A DNA stretch of 64,000 nucleotides from Muricea muricata (GCA_963855995.1 OY979716.1:27640118-27704117); one strand, 5' to 3'. Shown: positions 34,251 to 46,301, numbered from the stretch's first letter. The notes: a model not told the origin generated them from the sequence alone. Program-made: numbers and translations.

Positions 34251-35646
34251 GGAGGTATGTACACCGAACAGATGAAAACATCATGTAATAATTTGAAAAA
34301 TGTCTTGTCCAGCCTCCACCATACAAATTCTTCGTCACTATCATGTGCTGATCATGTGTACAATTTCCGTCGCATATGCAGTTGCAACTGTTACTTAATT
34401 ACTTATTTCTTGGTATATATACAACTTTCTAAAAAACCACACTCGGCTTTACACACCTAATCATATAGCAGTATTTCTTGCCGTAAACCTATCTTCAGAA
34501 GTTTCAAAAAAACCCTGTCACTTTCGCCTTGAAGTTGCGTGACTTTGCGTTGTTTACTATAAAAAATATTGTAAATGCGTCTGCGACTCGCGTTTAAAGC
34601 GTCGTTACACCGTTTTGTCACGCGTAATGTCAAAATCCACACTCGGATTCAGAAAGCCTGGGTCTTTGCGGTCATTTTGGTGGGAAGATTTTAAATTTTC
34701 GCGCAAATCAGACCCCGTCATTTTGCGCTTGAATGATCTCGTCTTGTGCGTTTGTAAGGTTTTGGCTGCTGATTGGCATTACCTTAGTTTATATACTTGT
34801 TACTGTCGATGCAGCAAACGGAGAAAATATTAAGAAGCAGTATGACTATGAGAAATCGTCCGGGAATCCTTTCTTTGAAGTCTGTATAAACCAGTAAGTG
34901 TTGCATTTGCATATCAGACAATACTTAGTATGATCATGGATAATTTAACTATATATACAAGATATGATTTTATTCACATTATTAAGATTTTAAGCAGCAA
35001 CTTGCACACACAGATAAATTAGCATTGCAGCCCTAGATCTGTTGTTATCAAGTGTATATATGTGTCATACGGTTTAGAGGTATTGAACAGACTAGTCTCT
35101 GTCGAGTTTATATAGTATTCACGCTCGACTGTATACGGTTTCATGATCAGCTATATATTAATTTGATAGCGCAGAACACGACATCAACACACCTAAACTA
35201 TTTATCTAGTACCTAAACTTTATATTAACAAATACAGTACATACATTATATTGCCTTTCAAACTTACTTTTTGTAGGAAGATTGATGATACTTCTTTTGC
35301 TTCTTAATTTTGATCACTTTTTGCTCTTCTCCGATGTCGAGTGACTTGCAACTTTGCATGGACGAGGTCACTTATATACTGTACGTTTTGTAAGGAAAAA
35401 ATTTATATTCATATGATGGGTAGGGCACTGAAGAACTCTTTTTCAAACTGTCGTGATCACACAGTACACCGAACGTAACAAGCACTTGAAATATTGCTGT
35501 TAAATCAAACCACTTGTATTTAACCTTGAATAACTAGTTTTCCAACTTTTGAACCAAATCCATTTGACACAAAAAGGGCGGGCCTCATGTTTAAGGGAAA
35601 ATATCGATCATCCAGTATTATATATATGCTTAATTTGGCAAGTATT
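34251..35646. other. Intergenic, no supported gene
   Basis: Several short ORFs (for example 34,615-34,833 plus) have no motif. The region is AT-rich with scattered TATATA stretches. Confidence 0.3.
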
Positions 35647-35842
35647 AGCAGAAAGGGGCGAAACTAGAGCGTTAATTGGGGGGGGGGGGTGTATATTCAT
35701 ATATTCGTGTTCTGCCCGACGAATTTCATTTGAAATTCACCTTAATGACCACTGATTTCAAAAGAAATTCGTCGGGCAGAACAAGAAGATATGAATATCT
35801 CCCCCCCCCCCCAATTAACGCTCTACTTTCGCCCCTGTTAGC
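35647..35842. repeat. Hairpin MITE with G/C homopolymers, arms about 90 bp
   Basis: GGGGCGAAACTAGAGCGTTAATTG plus a G run and a TGTTCTGCCCGACGAATTTC block on the left are mirrored on the right (GAAATTCGTCGGGCAGAACA, a C run, CAATTAACGCTCTACTTTCG). It is non-coding and probably extrudes a hairpin. Confidence 0.85.
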
Positions 35843-35859
35843 AGATGCAGGCAGACATG

Positions 35860-36800
35860 TGTTTATAGCGTACACCAGCACATTGCGTTAGCGTTCATGC
35901 TCATTTTTTTACCCACTTGTCTTTGTATACCGTTGACTTCAAAACGAGAAAAACCTGCACACTTTAAACAGCAATGAATGGTGATAATTCAGGTTTGACA
36001 TGAAAACTGTGAACATGCAAGTGATGCAACCGTGCCATTTCTGGCTAAAATTTTAGAGTGTACGTACATATAATTATTAGGGCCAATTCTGCGGTCTGGT
36101 ACTAACGTAACTATTTGGGCAGAACGCCACGCTATATGCAATCCAATAAACAATGCTATTTGTGGCTGAAATTTCCGCCACATATACAAAATTCAAACTT
36201 CTAAGAACACGTCGGACGAAATATGACGTATATTTCGAATGTTTTTAAATATAGAAAAACCTTAAACTCTCCCTTATTCTCTCTTTTTCCTTGTTACAAA
36301 ATTCTCTTGTTTAATTTAAGCAGTGGCGTGGTAGCTATATTACTTTGCGTAAGTGTAATATTGGATAGTTGTATTCAAATGTACCTGTATACTGCATGGT
36401 ATCATACATTGCATAATATTTCCTTGTTTGCTGGTATGTTACATACATACAGACATACATGCATACGTAAAATTCTATTTTATCGCATTTGCTCAACAAA
36501 ATGCTGATTTCCATAGTGGAACATAAATAGACAATAGCGTGCAGAGATCACATAGATCGGAACTTTTGAATGAAAAGTGTCATAACATCATGGCATTCCC
36601 AGAGGTGAAAGTTCCGAGATATATTGAGCCAATTTTGCGGCCAGGTGACTGCATGTTAGCCTTCAATCCTCATGTATGTGCATTTGCTGCTGTAGCGTTC
36701 GTTTTAAACCGAAAGAAGCCACTTCGCTACATAAGGAGCAATGATAACATTACAATACTATTAGGAACAAAAAACCACGACAAGCAGACAACTTAAGGAA
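35860..36800. repeat. Diverged satellite-like repeat, block 1
   Basis: This block carries recurring motifs of an old repeat: AACAATGCTATTTGTGGCTG followed by AAATTTCCG near 36,150, GTGAAAGTTCCGAGATATATTG near 36,605, and GTAGCGTT..TTTAAACCGAAAGAA near 36,695. The same motifs recur at 38-39, 41.5-42.5 and 47.2-48.8 kb. Confidence 0.6.
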
Positions 36801-36816
36801 ATACAAAATAAAACAA

Positions 36817-37790
36817 ATTCCGAAAATAGACATCTTGTATTCCTGATATTCAAGAAAGAACAAGAAAACGACGGAGTTGGTGACATTTCGTCTTTATTCC
36901 AAAGACATTGTCAAACCAATAGATTAGATTACAAACAGGCTGTGCTATATATCTACAAAGTTGGCAAGGTGTAGTTAGCCAATCAGGTGAAGAACATTGA
37001 AGCTAGGAATGCGTGTGTAGATGTAGCGTTACAAAAATAATGATAATTGCTTGCTGGTTTTGAGTCCACAATTTAACTAACTAACTAACTGGCAATTTAC
37101 GTTTTATGAATAGCGCTTCCAGTATAAGCAACTGATTAGGATTGTTATATTTACATGAATACAAGATTTTAGAATTGGTGTAGACCAAGGAAGTAGGACA
37201 ATGCATTTTGTCGGAAAACTCTTCAGAGCTGTCCAGAGCCGGAAATGTATTTAAGTGTGCTAGGTAGAGAGCGTCGGAACAGCGGAACAGTTGAACAAAA
37301 CTAGCGCAATCACACAACACTTACTCAACTGTTCCCACGCTCTCTACCTAGCACACTTAAATACATTTCCGGATCTGGACAGCTCTGAAGAGTTTTCCGA
37401 CAAAATGCATTGTCTTACTTCCTTGGTCTACACCAATTCTAAAATCTTGTATTCATGCAAATATAACAATCCTAATCAGTTGCTTATACTAGAAGCGCTA
37501 CTCATAAAACGTAAATTGCCAGAGTTAAATTGTGGACTCAAAACCAGCAAGCAATTATCTTTATTTTTGTAACGCTACATCTACTGTACCCACGCATTCC
37601 TAGCTTCAATGTTCTTCACCTGATTGGCTAACTACAGCTTGCCAACTTTGTAGATATATAGCACAGCTTGTTTGTAATCTAATCTATTGGTATGACAATG
37701 TCTTTGGAATAAAGACGAAATATCACCGACTCCGTCATTTTCTTGTTCTTTCTTGAATATCAAGAATACAAGATGTCTATTTTCGGAATT
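36817..37790. mobile_element. Palindromic Penelope-like 3' end, arms about 470 bp
   Basis: The left arm (about 36,817-37,290, minus) and right arm (about 37,323-37,790, plus) are near-identical reverse complements around a loop of about 30 bp. Each encodes a PLE-type C-terminus (LVYTNSKILYSCKYNNPNQL then ILEAL-IKRKLP), followed by TGACAATGTCTTTGG-AATAAAGACGAAAT, which resembles a degenerate hammerhead (stem II plus GAAA) and also holds an AATAAA. The RT and GIY-YIG core are missing. It is a second, unrelated PLE family in inverted-dimer form. Confidence 0.7.
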
Positions 37791-37799
37791 TTGAATTCG

Positions 37800-38985
37800 G
37801 AATTAAGAACAAAACTAAGTCATTATCATAGTGTCAGTCCATATGGTATCATCATTCTAGAGGCCTCCAGACCGTCCGAGCACTTCCTTGCCCATAATAA
37901 TTTATATGCCACAAACAATGTTGTTCTGTGCTATTTTACAAATTGGGTTATCTAGTAATCTATTTGATACTTCTACCTACATATTTAAATTCATTAATCA
38001 ACATTTAATTTCAGTTGAAGAGCATATACAGCGAAGATATCAGCGTAGCTTTTCATCGTATGCAGAACAAAAATGTATTTTGTGACAGGGTGACTGAAAT
38101 TTACTAATACCTTTATTGCCCTAGCTAGTTCTTCGGTGTTGAACCGACTCTCCCTGAATGTGCACAATCGTTGTCGATTTGCCTCGGTATCGATGCATAT
38201 CAGCCAAAACAAACCTATTATTCTGTACGGACGAAATGAATATTTCAAACAGCAGCGAATACTAAATTTAACCTTTAAACGGAAACTTTCACAACAACAA
38301 TATATTGCGTCGTCAGTTCTGCGGTGACACGCAGTCTAGTAAATACACACTCTCAATCTTTTATCAATTTGCCTGCACTGTACTGGTAAGCGTAAACCAA
38401 GGGAAACATAGTCCTGTCCACGAATAAAATATAAATTGAGTAAAAATTGAGCTGTAACATGAAAACTTTCACAACAACAATGCCATTTGTGGTCGAAATT
38501 TCCGAGTTTATATTAGGCCATGCACTTCTCAGGGAGCAACTACTGGCGCAGAACGGTCATGCAGTCCGTGTATGTCGATTTGCGGCCGAGTGGTTTCGCC
38601 ATTGTTGAATGTTAACTATGCAACATTTCAAACAGTAGCAAATGAACAGTAAGAAATAATTTAGCCTTCACAACTCAACTTTCACAACAATGCTATTTAC
38701 GGCTGAAATTTCCGAGTGCATGTATATCAGACCAGTTTTGCGGTCTAGCAACTATATAATTATTAATTCGTGTGTGTCAAAGCTAAGCTAACACGCGTTT
38801 TTTATCCTAAACCATTCCTTTATGATTGGCGTCAATCCTGACCATGCATAAACCAAACAGAACCGAAAATTATATAATTCATTTAGCTTTTACTCACACA
38901 GAAACTTTCACAACTGACACAACAATAATGCCGTTTGTGACTAAAATTTCCGAGTGTATATTGCGTCAGTTCTGGTAGTTATGGC
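37800..38985. repeat. Diverged satellite-like repeat, block 2
   Basis: ATTTCCGAG recurs at about 38,498, 38,708 and 38,946, giving spacings of roughly 210 and 240 bp. Each is preceded by CTTTCACAAC and followed by a TATATT..G(C/G)CAGTTCTG-like stretch, with a CATTTCAAAC(A)GCAG motif between. Units are strongly diverged, so the array is old. Confidence 0.65.
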
Positions 38986-39575
38986 TCAATAGCTACATAT
39001 AGATACTGGTTTAACTCTATAATTACATGCCGTTTCTGAAGGTGTTGTCATTTTAGGCGTTAAAACTTTCTTGTCATGGTGCTTTATCATTTGGGCTATG
39101 TTTTCGACACATCCATAGCTCACCTTCATATTTTTTCTATTCAAGATCTTGTACAATGTCAGTGCTTTTTGGAAAGTGGTCATCAAGTAGCTTTAGGAAA
39201 CGCTTTCCAGCATTAGTTTCAACATTTTTGCTATACGTGGGGTTGAACTATGAAACGTTTCTGTGTCTACTTTTCCTGTCATTTCTCTTTTGTGGTTGGA
39301 TATCTTCCTCTATAAATAGCACCGTTTTTTCGAAACCACTGGCTTTCAATGCTTCATTATACAATGGGGCTGCTTTTTGGAATTCTTCTTCATCAGATGA
39401 GAGACTGGATATTCTACGGCCGACAGATCTCTTTTCTCTTGACGTGACACTTAATAATTTGAAAACAGAGAAATTCAGTCCATACAGAAAACCTGAAAAC
39501 ATGCAAACCAAGTTTCATCCATGCTTAGTCAAACCACTCCCTGGCAATTCTAAAGCAGATCCCAAAGATTAAAGC
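38986..39575 (-). pseudogene. Penelope-like element, 5' piece, inverted
   Basis: On the minus strand: RRISSLSSDEEEFQKAAPLYNEALKASGF at about 39,420-39,340, then RSRHRNVSWFNP-like sequence, MKVSYGCVENIAQMIKHHDK and TTPSETACNYRVKP. This matches the region between RT and GIY-YIG seen in the 26-kb PLE, but from a different family. It is shifted and interrupted. It is inverted relative to the rest of the same element to its right. Confidence 0.65.
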
Positions 39576-39960
39576 AACATAGCAAGAAAGTTTTTACGCC
39601 ATGAAATGACAACACCTTCAGAAACGGCATGTAATTGTAGAGTTAAACCAGAATGCCCAGTCAACGGCGAGTGTTTAACAAAAGGTATTGTGTATCAGGC
39701 TGAAGTATTGATGGATGATGATCAAACAATTAGCACTAGCTGCATTGGAGTGACAGAGTACCCATTTAAAACAAGATACAATGCCCACAAAAAAGCCTTT
39801 ATAAACCAAAACTACCAGCACTCAACCGCATTATCGAAATACATTTGGGAATTGAAACAAAAAGGAAAATCCTATGACGGTCAACTGGTCAACCGTCAAA
39901 AGTGTGAAGCCATATCAAGCTGGGGCAATTAACTGTAGTCGGTGCATTCAAGCTAGAGAA
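39576..39960 (+). pseudogene. Penelope-like element, 3' piece with GIY-YIG
   Basis: The plus strand reads TTPSETACNCRVKPECPVNG (Cys cluster), VYQAEV..., CIGVTEYPFKTRYNAHKKAF (GIY-YIG) and STALSKYIWELK. The TTPSETACN segment also occurs, inverted, at about 39,005-39,080, so the two pieces overlap by about 70 bp. The remainder of the C-terminus continues at about 40,510 after an insertion. Confidence 0.7.
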
Positions 39961-39977
39961 ACTGTGATAGGCATTTA

Positions 39978-40505
39978 TAGTACGTATTCCATATAAGGTA
40001 AGTGATTGTACAATATACAAGAGCATATACACGACGCTGAAGAGCATATACACGACGCTGAAGAGCATATACATGACGCTCGAAAATAACAACATGGCGC
40101 ATACAGAGAGAGTCTCAGCCTTACTCGCCCTTCGGGCTCGCGCTTTAGCTAAATTTGGTGAAGTAGATACCGTCCCAGTGAGTGAGAATAACCCTTTTAA
40201 AATTGAAAAAAAATATAAGAATATAAGAAAAAAAAGGATTCAAAAAATTAAGAAGAAAAAAAAGTATAAAAGAAAAGCACGAACCCGGGCTCGTACCCGA
40301 AACAAACAGGGCTTAAGCGCACGACCTACACCACTGAGCTAGCGGCGAATCGAAAGTTTGCTGTTAAAAACTAAATTTATACTGCTTATGTAACCTATTA
40401 TATTTGAAATGTCGTGTATATGCTCTTCAGCGTCGTGTATATGCTCTTCAGCGTCGTGTATATGCTCTTGCATATTAAGTATATATTAGTCCATATATGG
40501 AATAC
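39978..40505. mobile_element. Element with tandem-repeat TIRs, inserted in the PLE
   Basis: Both ends start TACGTATTCCATATA (outer) and carry three copies of a 21-bp unit (AGAGCATATACACGACGCTGA; left about 40,018-40,079, right about 40,411-40,470 in reverse complement). The middle holds A-rich DNA and a tRNA-like segment. PLE coding sequence lies on both sides. No transposase is present. I could not define a target duplication. Confidence 0.65.
40272..40345 (-). repeat. tRNA-like segment with A/B-box resemblance (SINE-like)
   Basis: On the minus strand: CGCTAGCTCAGTGGTGTAGG (A-box like TAGCTCAGTGG) and then CGGGTACGAGCCCG (T-arm/B-box like), followed by T-rich sequence. The anticodon stem does not pair properly, so it is not a working tRNA gene; a tRNA-derived SINE head or pseudo-tRNA is more likely. 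Confidence 0.4.
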
Positions 40506-40630
40506 GTACGGTAACTACATATCGAAACTGTGCATCATTAGAAGACTGAATGAAACACTTCTAAACAAAAAATCGGAACTAATTTCTAAATATAGACATT
40601 TGATGCATGTAATTATAGACCTTAAATACT
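40506..40630 (+). pseudogene. PLE C-terminal end after the insertion
   Basis: Reads CIIRRLNETLLNKKSELISKYRH, the counterpart of LNKRNELISTCRHRKK in the 26-kb PLE. Its position and strand fit the continuation of the plus-strand piece ending near 39,960. Confidence 0.55.
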
Positions 40631-41500
40631 AGCACATATTATACAATTTTTGTCTGATGATCGCCCGCGAGCGAGAAATTCTGAGTTACTGTGGCTTTAA
40701 TTCTATTCTATTTTAGCTAGTTCCTGTATTTAGTAAGTGTTTCTTAACAATATAGCGAATTGAATATTAATATGCAGGCTCTACGTACGGTATTGGGCTC
40801 TCTTCAAAATAAATGTATTTACGCTGCATATATATATATAAGAGGTTAGGTAGGTAGCGATTTTGTTCAAATAAAAAAAATGGAAAAAATGGCGATATCA
40901 AGGTGGTCTGCAAATCGCAAAATTGCAATATCGCAAAATACCTCAAAAAGTGCATATAGTAAGTTACATTTTTAATTTGCATGATTATGCGTTTCGCTCT
41001 CTCTATGCATGTCATTAAGTACTCTTGTATTTCGCAAACTCGATCATATATATAAGCTAGAATAATTGTTAAATTATTAAACCGGTTCATGTGGGCTGAT
41101 TTTCTTGACCAACCTAAATTTCGAGAGAAGAATATGCGCCAGGATTTCTCAGGAAATAAAGAATAAAAAAAGCATACGCTAGCGATTTATTATCCAACTG
41201 TACTGGTACCTCTTTTTGAATAAAATTTCTTCGCTTGTCTGTTACGTGCAGACATATATGCAGAAAGTTGATTCATCGCGCTTGCTCACACACCAAAGTG
41301 CTGACCTCCTTGCACTGAAGACATTATATATATATATATATATATATAGTTCAATTAAATCTAGAAAATTCAGAAAAACATCTTCCTATAGGCATGAGAC
41401 ATTGAACACTCTAAACCGCAGCAAATACTATTCATTTAGCGTCTTTAATGTAATTTCTAAATTAAGTATTTATTCCGGCATTGGACTATAATTTTTGAGG
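40631..41500. other. Intergenic with short TA repeats
   Basis: AT-rich sequence with short TA runs near 40,830 and 41,325-41,348. No supported gene. Confidence 0.3.
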
Positions 41501-42700
41501 TGGGAATATTGCGCCAGTGCTGTAGTCTACTTGCAGTACACTATTTGGATCTATATTCACGTTCAGTTTCAATCCTTATCGATTTTCCCAAAACAAACTT
41601 CAGTTTCACTACGGACGTAATGAACATTTCAAACAGCAGTGAATAACATGAAATCGCAAGCTTTTGAATGGAAATATAGTGTCATAACCGAATAATGCAC
41701 TTTGAAAAGTGAAATTTCCGAGTGTATATTGGGGCAATTTTGCAGCCTATAATGACTGTTCGCCCTCAATCTTAGCTTATAATAATTGTGCATTTGCTTC
41801 TGTATGTGTAGCGTTCATTTAACCCGAAAGAAACATTGCTCTTTCGCTACGTATATACTAAGCCAGACCTGAAAAAAATGTTCAATGTTCCTCGGATCCT
41901 TAATTTGCCTTTTTAAAATGTTCCTCAAACAATCAAATTCGGCTCAAAAGTGTCCCAGTGTAACAATAAACTTTATTTAACAGTATGCTGTTTAGGCTCG
42001 ATTTCCAGCTGTTTTTCCTCACAGCATGACAAGTCAGGCTTTTCTGTATGACTGCATGTTATGTAATACACTGTCACACTGATAGCCAGAACACAAATTC
42101 CTCAAACAATATTTCAGCTGAGGAAGTTCTTCAAGAGTAGAATTTGGAACTCAATTATATTGGTTGTAAAATTGCCGAGGAAACAAAACAATCTTCAAAT
42201 TCTATTAACAGGATATTATGAAGAACACTTCGCAATCTCAAAATAGAATCAAATGGCAGATAACTAAAATATGATTCCCGAAAATTCTCCCTTAAAGTAC
42301 GCGTGAAAAATTCAAAACGTACCCCAATCTTGTTGCTAAGGAAAATGTTCCTAGATCCCACTTTTTTCTAAGTCTGTACCGAGCAATGAACGTAACTATT
42401 CAAACTACAGTGAATAGTGTAAATTTTGACATTTCAAAGTTTCAGAACAAAATGGCAATTTGTGAACGAAGTCTCTGTATATATTCCTCGAATTTTCCTC
42501 AATTCATTCCAATCCTGCATATGGTCTATAATCTTTCCTAAGTCTTCAGTGTTGAAATAGTCCCCTGATTTGCTACGGTAAAGCCCATCTTCCACTAGGC
42601 GAATTTGCTCACACGGCGCAAAGCGCGAAAACAAGAATTTTGCAACGTGAATACTGTACATTGTGTAAAATCTATCGCCCAAGATACCTTTTTTTGGTCG
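41501..42700. repeat. Diverged satellite-like repeat, block 3
   Basis: Motifs GTGAAATTTCCGAGTGTATATTG (41,715), TGTAGCGTTCATTTAACCCGAAAGAAAC (41,805) and AACATTTCAAACAGCAGTGAATA (41,625) tie this block to the repeats at 36, 38 and 47-48 kb. It is heavily decayed. Confidence 0.55.
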
Positions 42701-44531
42701 TATTAGTTGAGGTGCACCGCATGTGAAGAGTCACTGAAGACTTTACAAAGTGAATCCAATCTGTTTGTGGCCGCCCCATAAATAACACGGTTTCGGACGG
42801 TGTTACAATAAAGTATGTTTCTTAACACAAAAAGGCGTGTTAATCAACATACAACACTAGCTATTGTAAAGAATTTATTGAATTACGCGCATTTTCGAGC
42901 CCACGTTATAAGGCAGCTGACATATACAAGATAGAATAGTGTTTTACCTCTGGTTGATATTAATATTTTAACATAACCTTAACCTTAAACTGCATTTTTT
43001 TTTATTCCGCATAATTAGTATACTAGAAATGGTTTGCACTAAAACTGCCCCCGCGATTGATTATGTTCCAGCGTTATTCGAAAGGATGATGCATGTCTTA
43101 TGGTTTACAAGTTGTCTACAATATGAGAGGGTGTCGGCCACGGCAAAAACAATTTTTAATGACCGATGAAATCCGGTTTTTTTTAATTATTTACTGAGCG
43201 CATTTATTTTATTGTAAAAATTTCACATTCTTCCTCGTGTGTAAAAGTAGAACCTTAACAAGTTACATTAGCCGAAACCTATTGTATCAATTTCACAGCT
43301 CTGATTTAATGATTTGCAAAAGACCAAGGTCTTGTATTCTAACAGTTATTAGGACAGTGTTATTGTTTTTCTATGAGTAAAAGACCATAATTTATGTCTT
43401 TTTCAGTAAACATATAATCAAGATATTCAGACATGTCAAATAATGGCACAGTTTAAAACACGAGGCAACTGGAACAGCTGGACCCTGACCATAACCCTAC
43501 TTAAAGAGTTAGGGTCAAACCGTTCCAACTGTTCTGCGTTTTAGACTATGCCTGAAATAATAAAACGAGTATTTTTATATAAGCGATAAAAGCGAAGCTG
43601 GACGCGGATCGATACATGCATATAGTAAGCATCAGTGCAATATAGGGTTACTTATTTCTAAAGTGTGTAGCCTGACACAGTACCACAATTTGTTGTATAT
43701 TGTATAATAAACTTGGGTGTGTTATTCATTACAAACACAATTCAATACAATACCATTTGTAAAGGAAACTGTGTTGCACTAACACACTTAATATTTTTCA
43801 AAACAGCAAGTTCTAAGAGTGATATATAGCTGAAAATTTTCTGCCCTGTGAAGTCGTGACACGAAAATCAATCGCGTTTGATCTCTTTAAGTGAATTGCT
43901 GATGTACGTATGACTTCTCGTGGGGGCTAGAAACTTTACCCTCAGCCAAGAGCTGTCGTGTGCTGCTGACTTGAGGAAAAAATTAGGGATGAAATAAATC
44001 TACAATGATCAAAACAAATCAGAAACGCAGCTAAGTGTGATTTGTGGCAGAACTTGAGTGGAAACGGATTCACAAAAGATGTCATTATGCAGTTCGAAAG
44101 AAATAGAACTGACAAGACCGGGAAAATGGGTGCATACATGTATTTACCGAATGAGAGCGTATTTACATAAAGCAAAACTCTTGAGGTATGGTCTGTATTC
44201 TCATTAATTGCCTTTGCGCAAGTTGGAGTATTGCTTTGAAGGTAAGTTTTTTCATTTCAATTACTGTTCGTTTGGCGTAGTAAAACGCAATCGGGGACTC
44301 AAAGCAAGAACAGAAGCAAGATCATGGCGGCATTTCTTTAGATGAGGCCTCTTTCAAAAGGAAGACAAGTTAAGATTTCGTGGGATGTTTGTGTGCGATG
44401 TACAATATTTAATGAAATATATATTATTTCATATCTTTTCTCAGTGTTAAATTGATCGAATAACGGGTTGATATCAATATTGCTACATTGCTCTCATGCA
44501 TAGTATAGATATCGCTGCATAGTTTTATGTA
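42701..44531. other. Intergenic, nothing supported
   Basis: AT-rich sequence without credible coding regions. A possible small first exon (ATG near 44,192, hydrophobic, donor GTAAGT at about 44,236) is too weak to call. Confidence 0.25.
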
Positions 44532-44858
44532 CCGGGTGGCGCAAAAAAAAGTTAACATGTTTGATTAGGCATAGAGTTTATCACACGGAAAACATGTTCT
44601 TTGCTTTCATTAATGTCTAACTTAAAATTTGATATGCCGTATATGCTTTTTCATGCAATATTCGCCGAGATATCGAAGTTTCAATTTCAATATGCATTTT
44701 GCAAAAGTGCACAAATTTACTAAAAATGGCCTTTAAGTGCCTTAATTAATGCTTTTATTTTATCGTACGCACAGTGTTTAAATGAAGTTCAAATCGAAAC
44801 ATTAGACAGATGGATATTCTCTTTTATTTTTGTTTTACGAACTTTTGGAAAGCAATTA

Positions 44859-45107
44859 TTAAAATTTAGAAAAACAACGCTGTTGTGGTTCTGGGTTTGT
44901 GGCTCGGCGCCCATCGCCATGCGCTGCGTATTTCCTGACATTCCTTGTGTTTATTTCCGAATTTAAGCCGACAATTGCTTCGTCTGATACTATTAACTGA
45001 TCTAGGAAACAAGGGTTTTGCTCGACAGTATTTACAAATTGATTACAGAATTTGGAACGTGCCGCATGATGGCCAACCCAAAAATTTGAGACAGCTTCGT
45101 GAAGCAA
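44859..45107 (-). pseudogene. Mariner-like transposase central fragment
   Basis: LIVSDEAIVGLNSEINTRNV resembles the catalytic stretch [LV]-SDEAHFHLNG-x-VN-x-QN of mariner/IS630 transposases, with the second catalytic Asp in SDE. The N-terminal helix-turn-helix and the end of the protein are missing from this strand. Confidence 0.5.
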
Positions 45108-45142
45108 TTGTTACCGAATGCCGCAACATCGACCAGAATTAA
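45045..45142 (+). pseudogene. Mariner-like transposase C-terminal fragment, opposite strand
   Basis: PKNLRQLREAIVTECRNIDQ followed by a stop resembles the C-terminal helix of the same transposase family (NL-x-x-LR-x-x-I-x-x-EC). It is on the plus strand, opposite and overlapping the central fragment, so one of the two must be rearranged or coincidental. Confidence 0.4.
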
Positions 45143-45528
45143 CAATCCAACGTTCTTTTGACTGCTTGGTCACACGAGCAACACGTTGCATCAATGCAAG
45201 AGGACATGCTTTTGAAGATGAATAGTCGTTCAACTTTAGAAAACGAACGCGTAGTACTCCGTTGTTGTCTACATTATTACATATAAACATTTTTTTCATA
45301 TTTAAATTAATAGACCACATTTACCTAATTTGTGGACTTTTCAAAAATGCATATTGAAATTGAAACTTCAATATCTTGGCGAATACTGCATGAAAAAACA
45401 TACCCAGCATATCAAATTTTAAGTTAAAAATTAATGAAAGCGATGAGCATGATTTCAGTGTGATAGACTTTATAGTTTCAACGTTATGCCTAGTCAAACA
45501 GGTTAACTTTTTTTTGCGCCACCCGGTA

Positions 45529-46301
45529 GTTGTATACTTTTACATTAGTGTATGACAACTTAAATGCTAACTTTCTGTTATAACTTATTATGTGATTGTC
45601 TGCGCAAATTCTTGAGGCAGCTTTTACACCTAGGAGAAAAAGACTATATGTCTCGTATTCGAAGCAGCCACAACTTCTTCATGCTCTTTCATATCTGACA
45701 CCGTTAAAGCAGACTGAAGTATATAACAAGTTTTATTAAATTTTGGTGCTTTGTTTTGTCTATGCAAATTTTTAGTGCATGGTTCACACCAAACGAAAGA
45801 TTTGCACTTTTTTCCGCTTTGTTTCCGTGGAAACAATTACTATATTGCATATTCAGCATGACTGCTACATACCTACGAATAACAGCAAAAAAAACATTTG
45901 CTGCTTCTAATCGGTGCTACTAACACGACAAAGAAGAGTTCAAGATTTTATAACTGACAGTGACAAAACGACACATTTTTGTATCAGAGCAAAACGCATT
46001 GCTAAGCATTATTTGCCTCGTAAAGTACGCATCTATACACGCATGCAGCTACACTCATGCACAAATTGGAGGATAAGGATGATAAAATGTCTTCATAACT
46101 ATGAACCCCGAACCCTGCATCGGCTTCTTGTCTTCCTACGTTGCACGTTCGTGGCAAGATGTAAATATTTTTCGCGTTATAAAGATAGCAAGGACGACAC
46201 GGGTTTGGGGACCGAAGAGTAACTACACATGGCGGCTGAAAACATGATATGGGATAACTAAAAATCTCAATTTTGAGTTTTGATTTTCTTATATTTCCTA
46301 G
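45529..46301. other. Intergenic, no supported gene
   Basis: The ORFs at 45,630-45,836 and 45,914-46,222 have no recognisable motif. The stretch may contain introns of the cysteine-rich gene that follows. Confidence 0.25.

Larger units (their letters stand above)
44532..45526. mobile_element. Mariner/IS630-type element with long TIRs, rearranged inside
   Basis: The ends CCGGGTGGCGCAAAAAAAAG and its reverse complement are bordered by TA on both sides. The TIRs extend about 190 bp with moderate divergence (44,532-44,720; 45,330-45,526). The inside carries transposase pieces in both orientations: FLDQLIVSDEAIVGLNSEIN followed by TRNVRKYA on the minus strand and KNLRQLREAIVTECRNID on the plus strand. 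The length is about 1 kb. Confidence 0.7.

Noticed and set aside
40272-40345. Functional tRNA gene on the minus strand
   Set aside because: A- and B-box-like words are present but the anticodon arm does not pair; kept only as a tRNA-like, SINE-like segment.
43480-43550. Small dyad around GGAACAGCTGGACCCTGAC and its partner with AACCCTA words
   Set aside because: Imperfect, short and without relatives in the window; could be chance.
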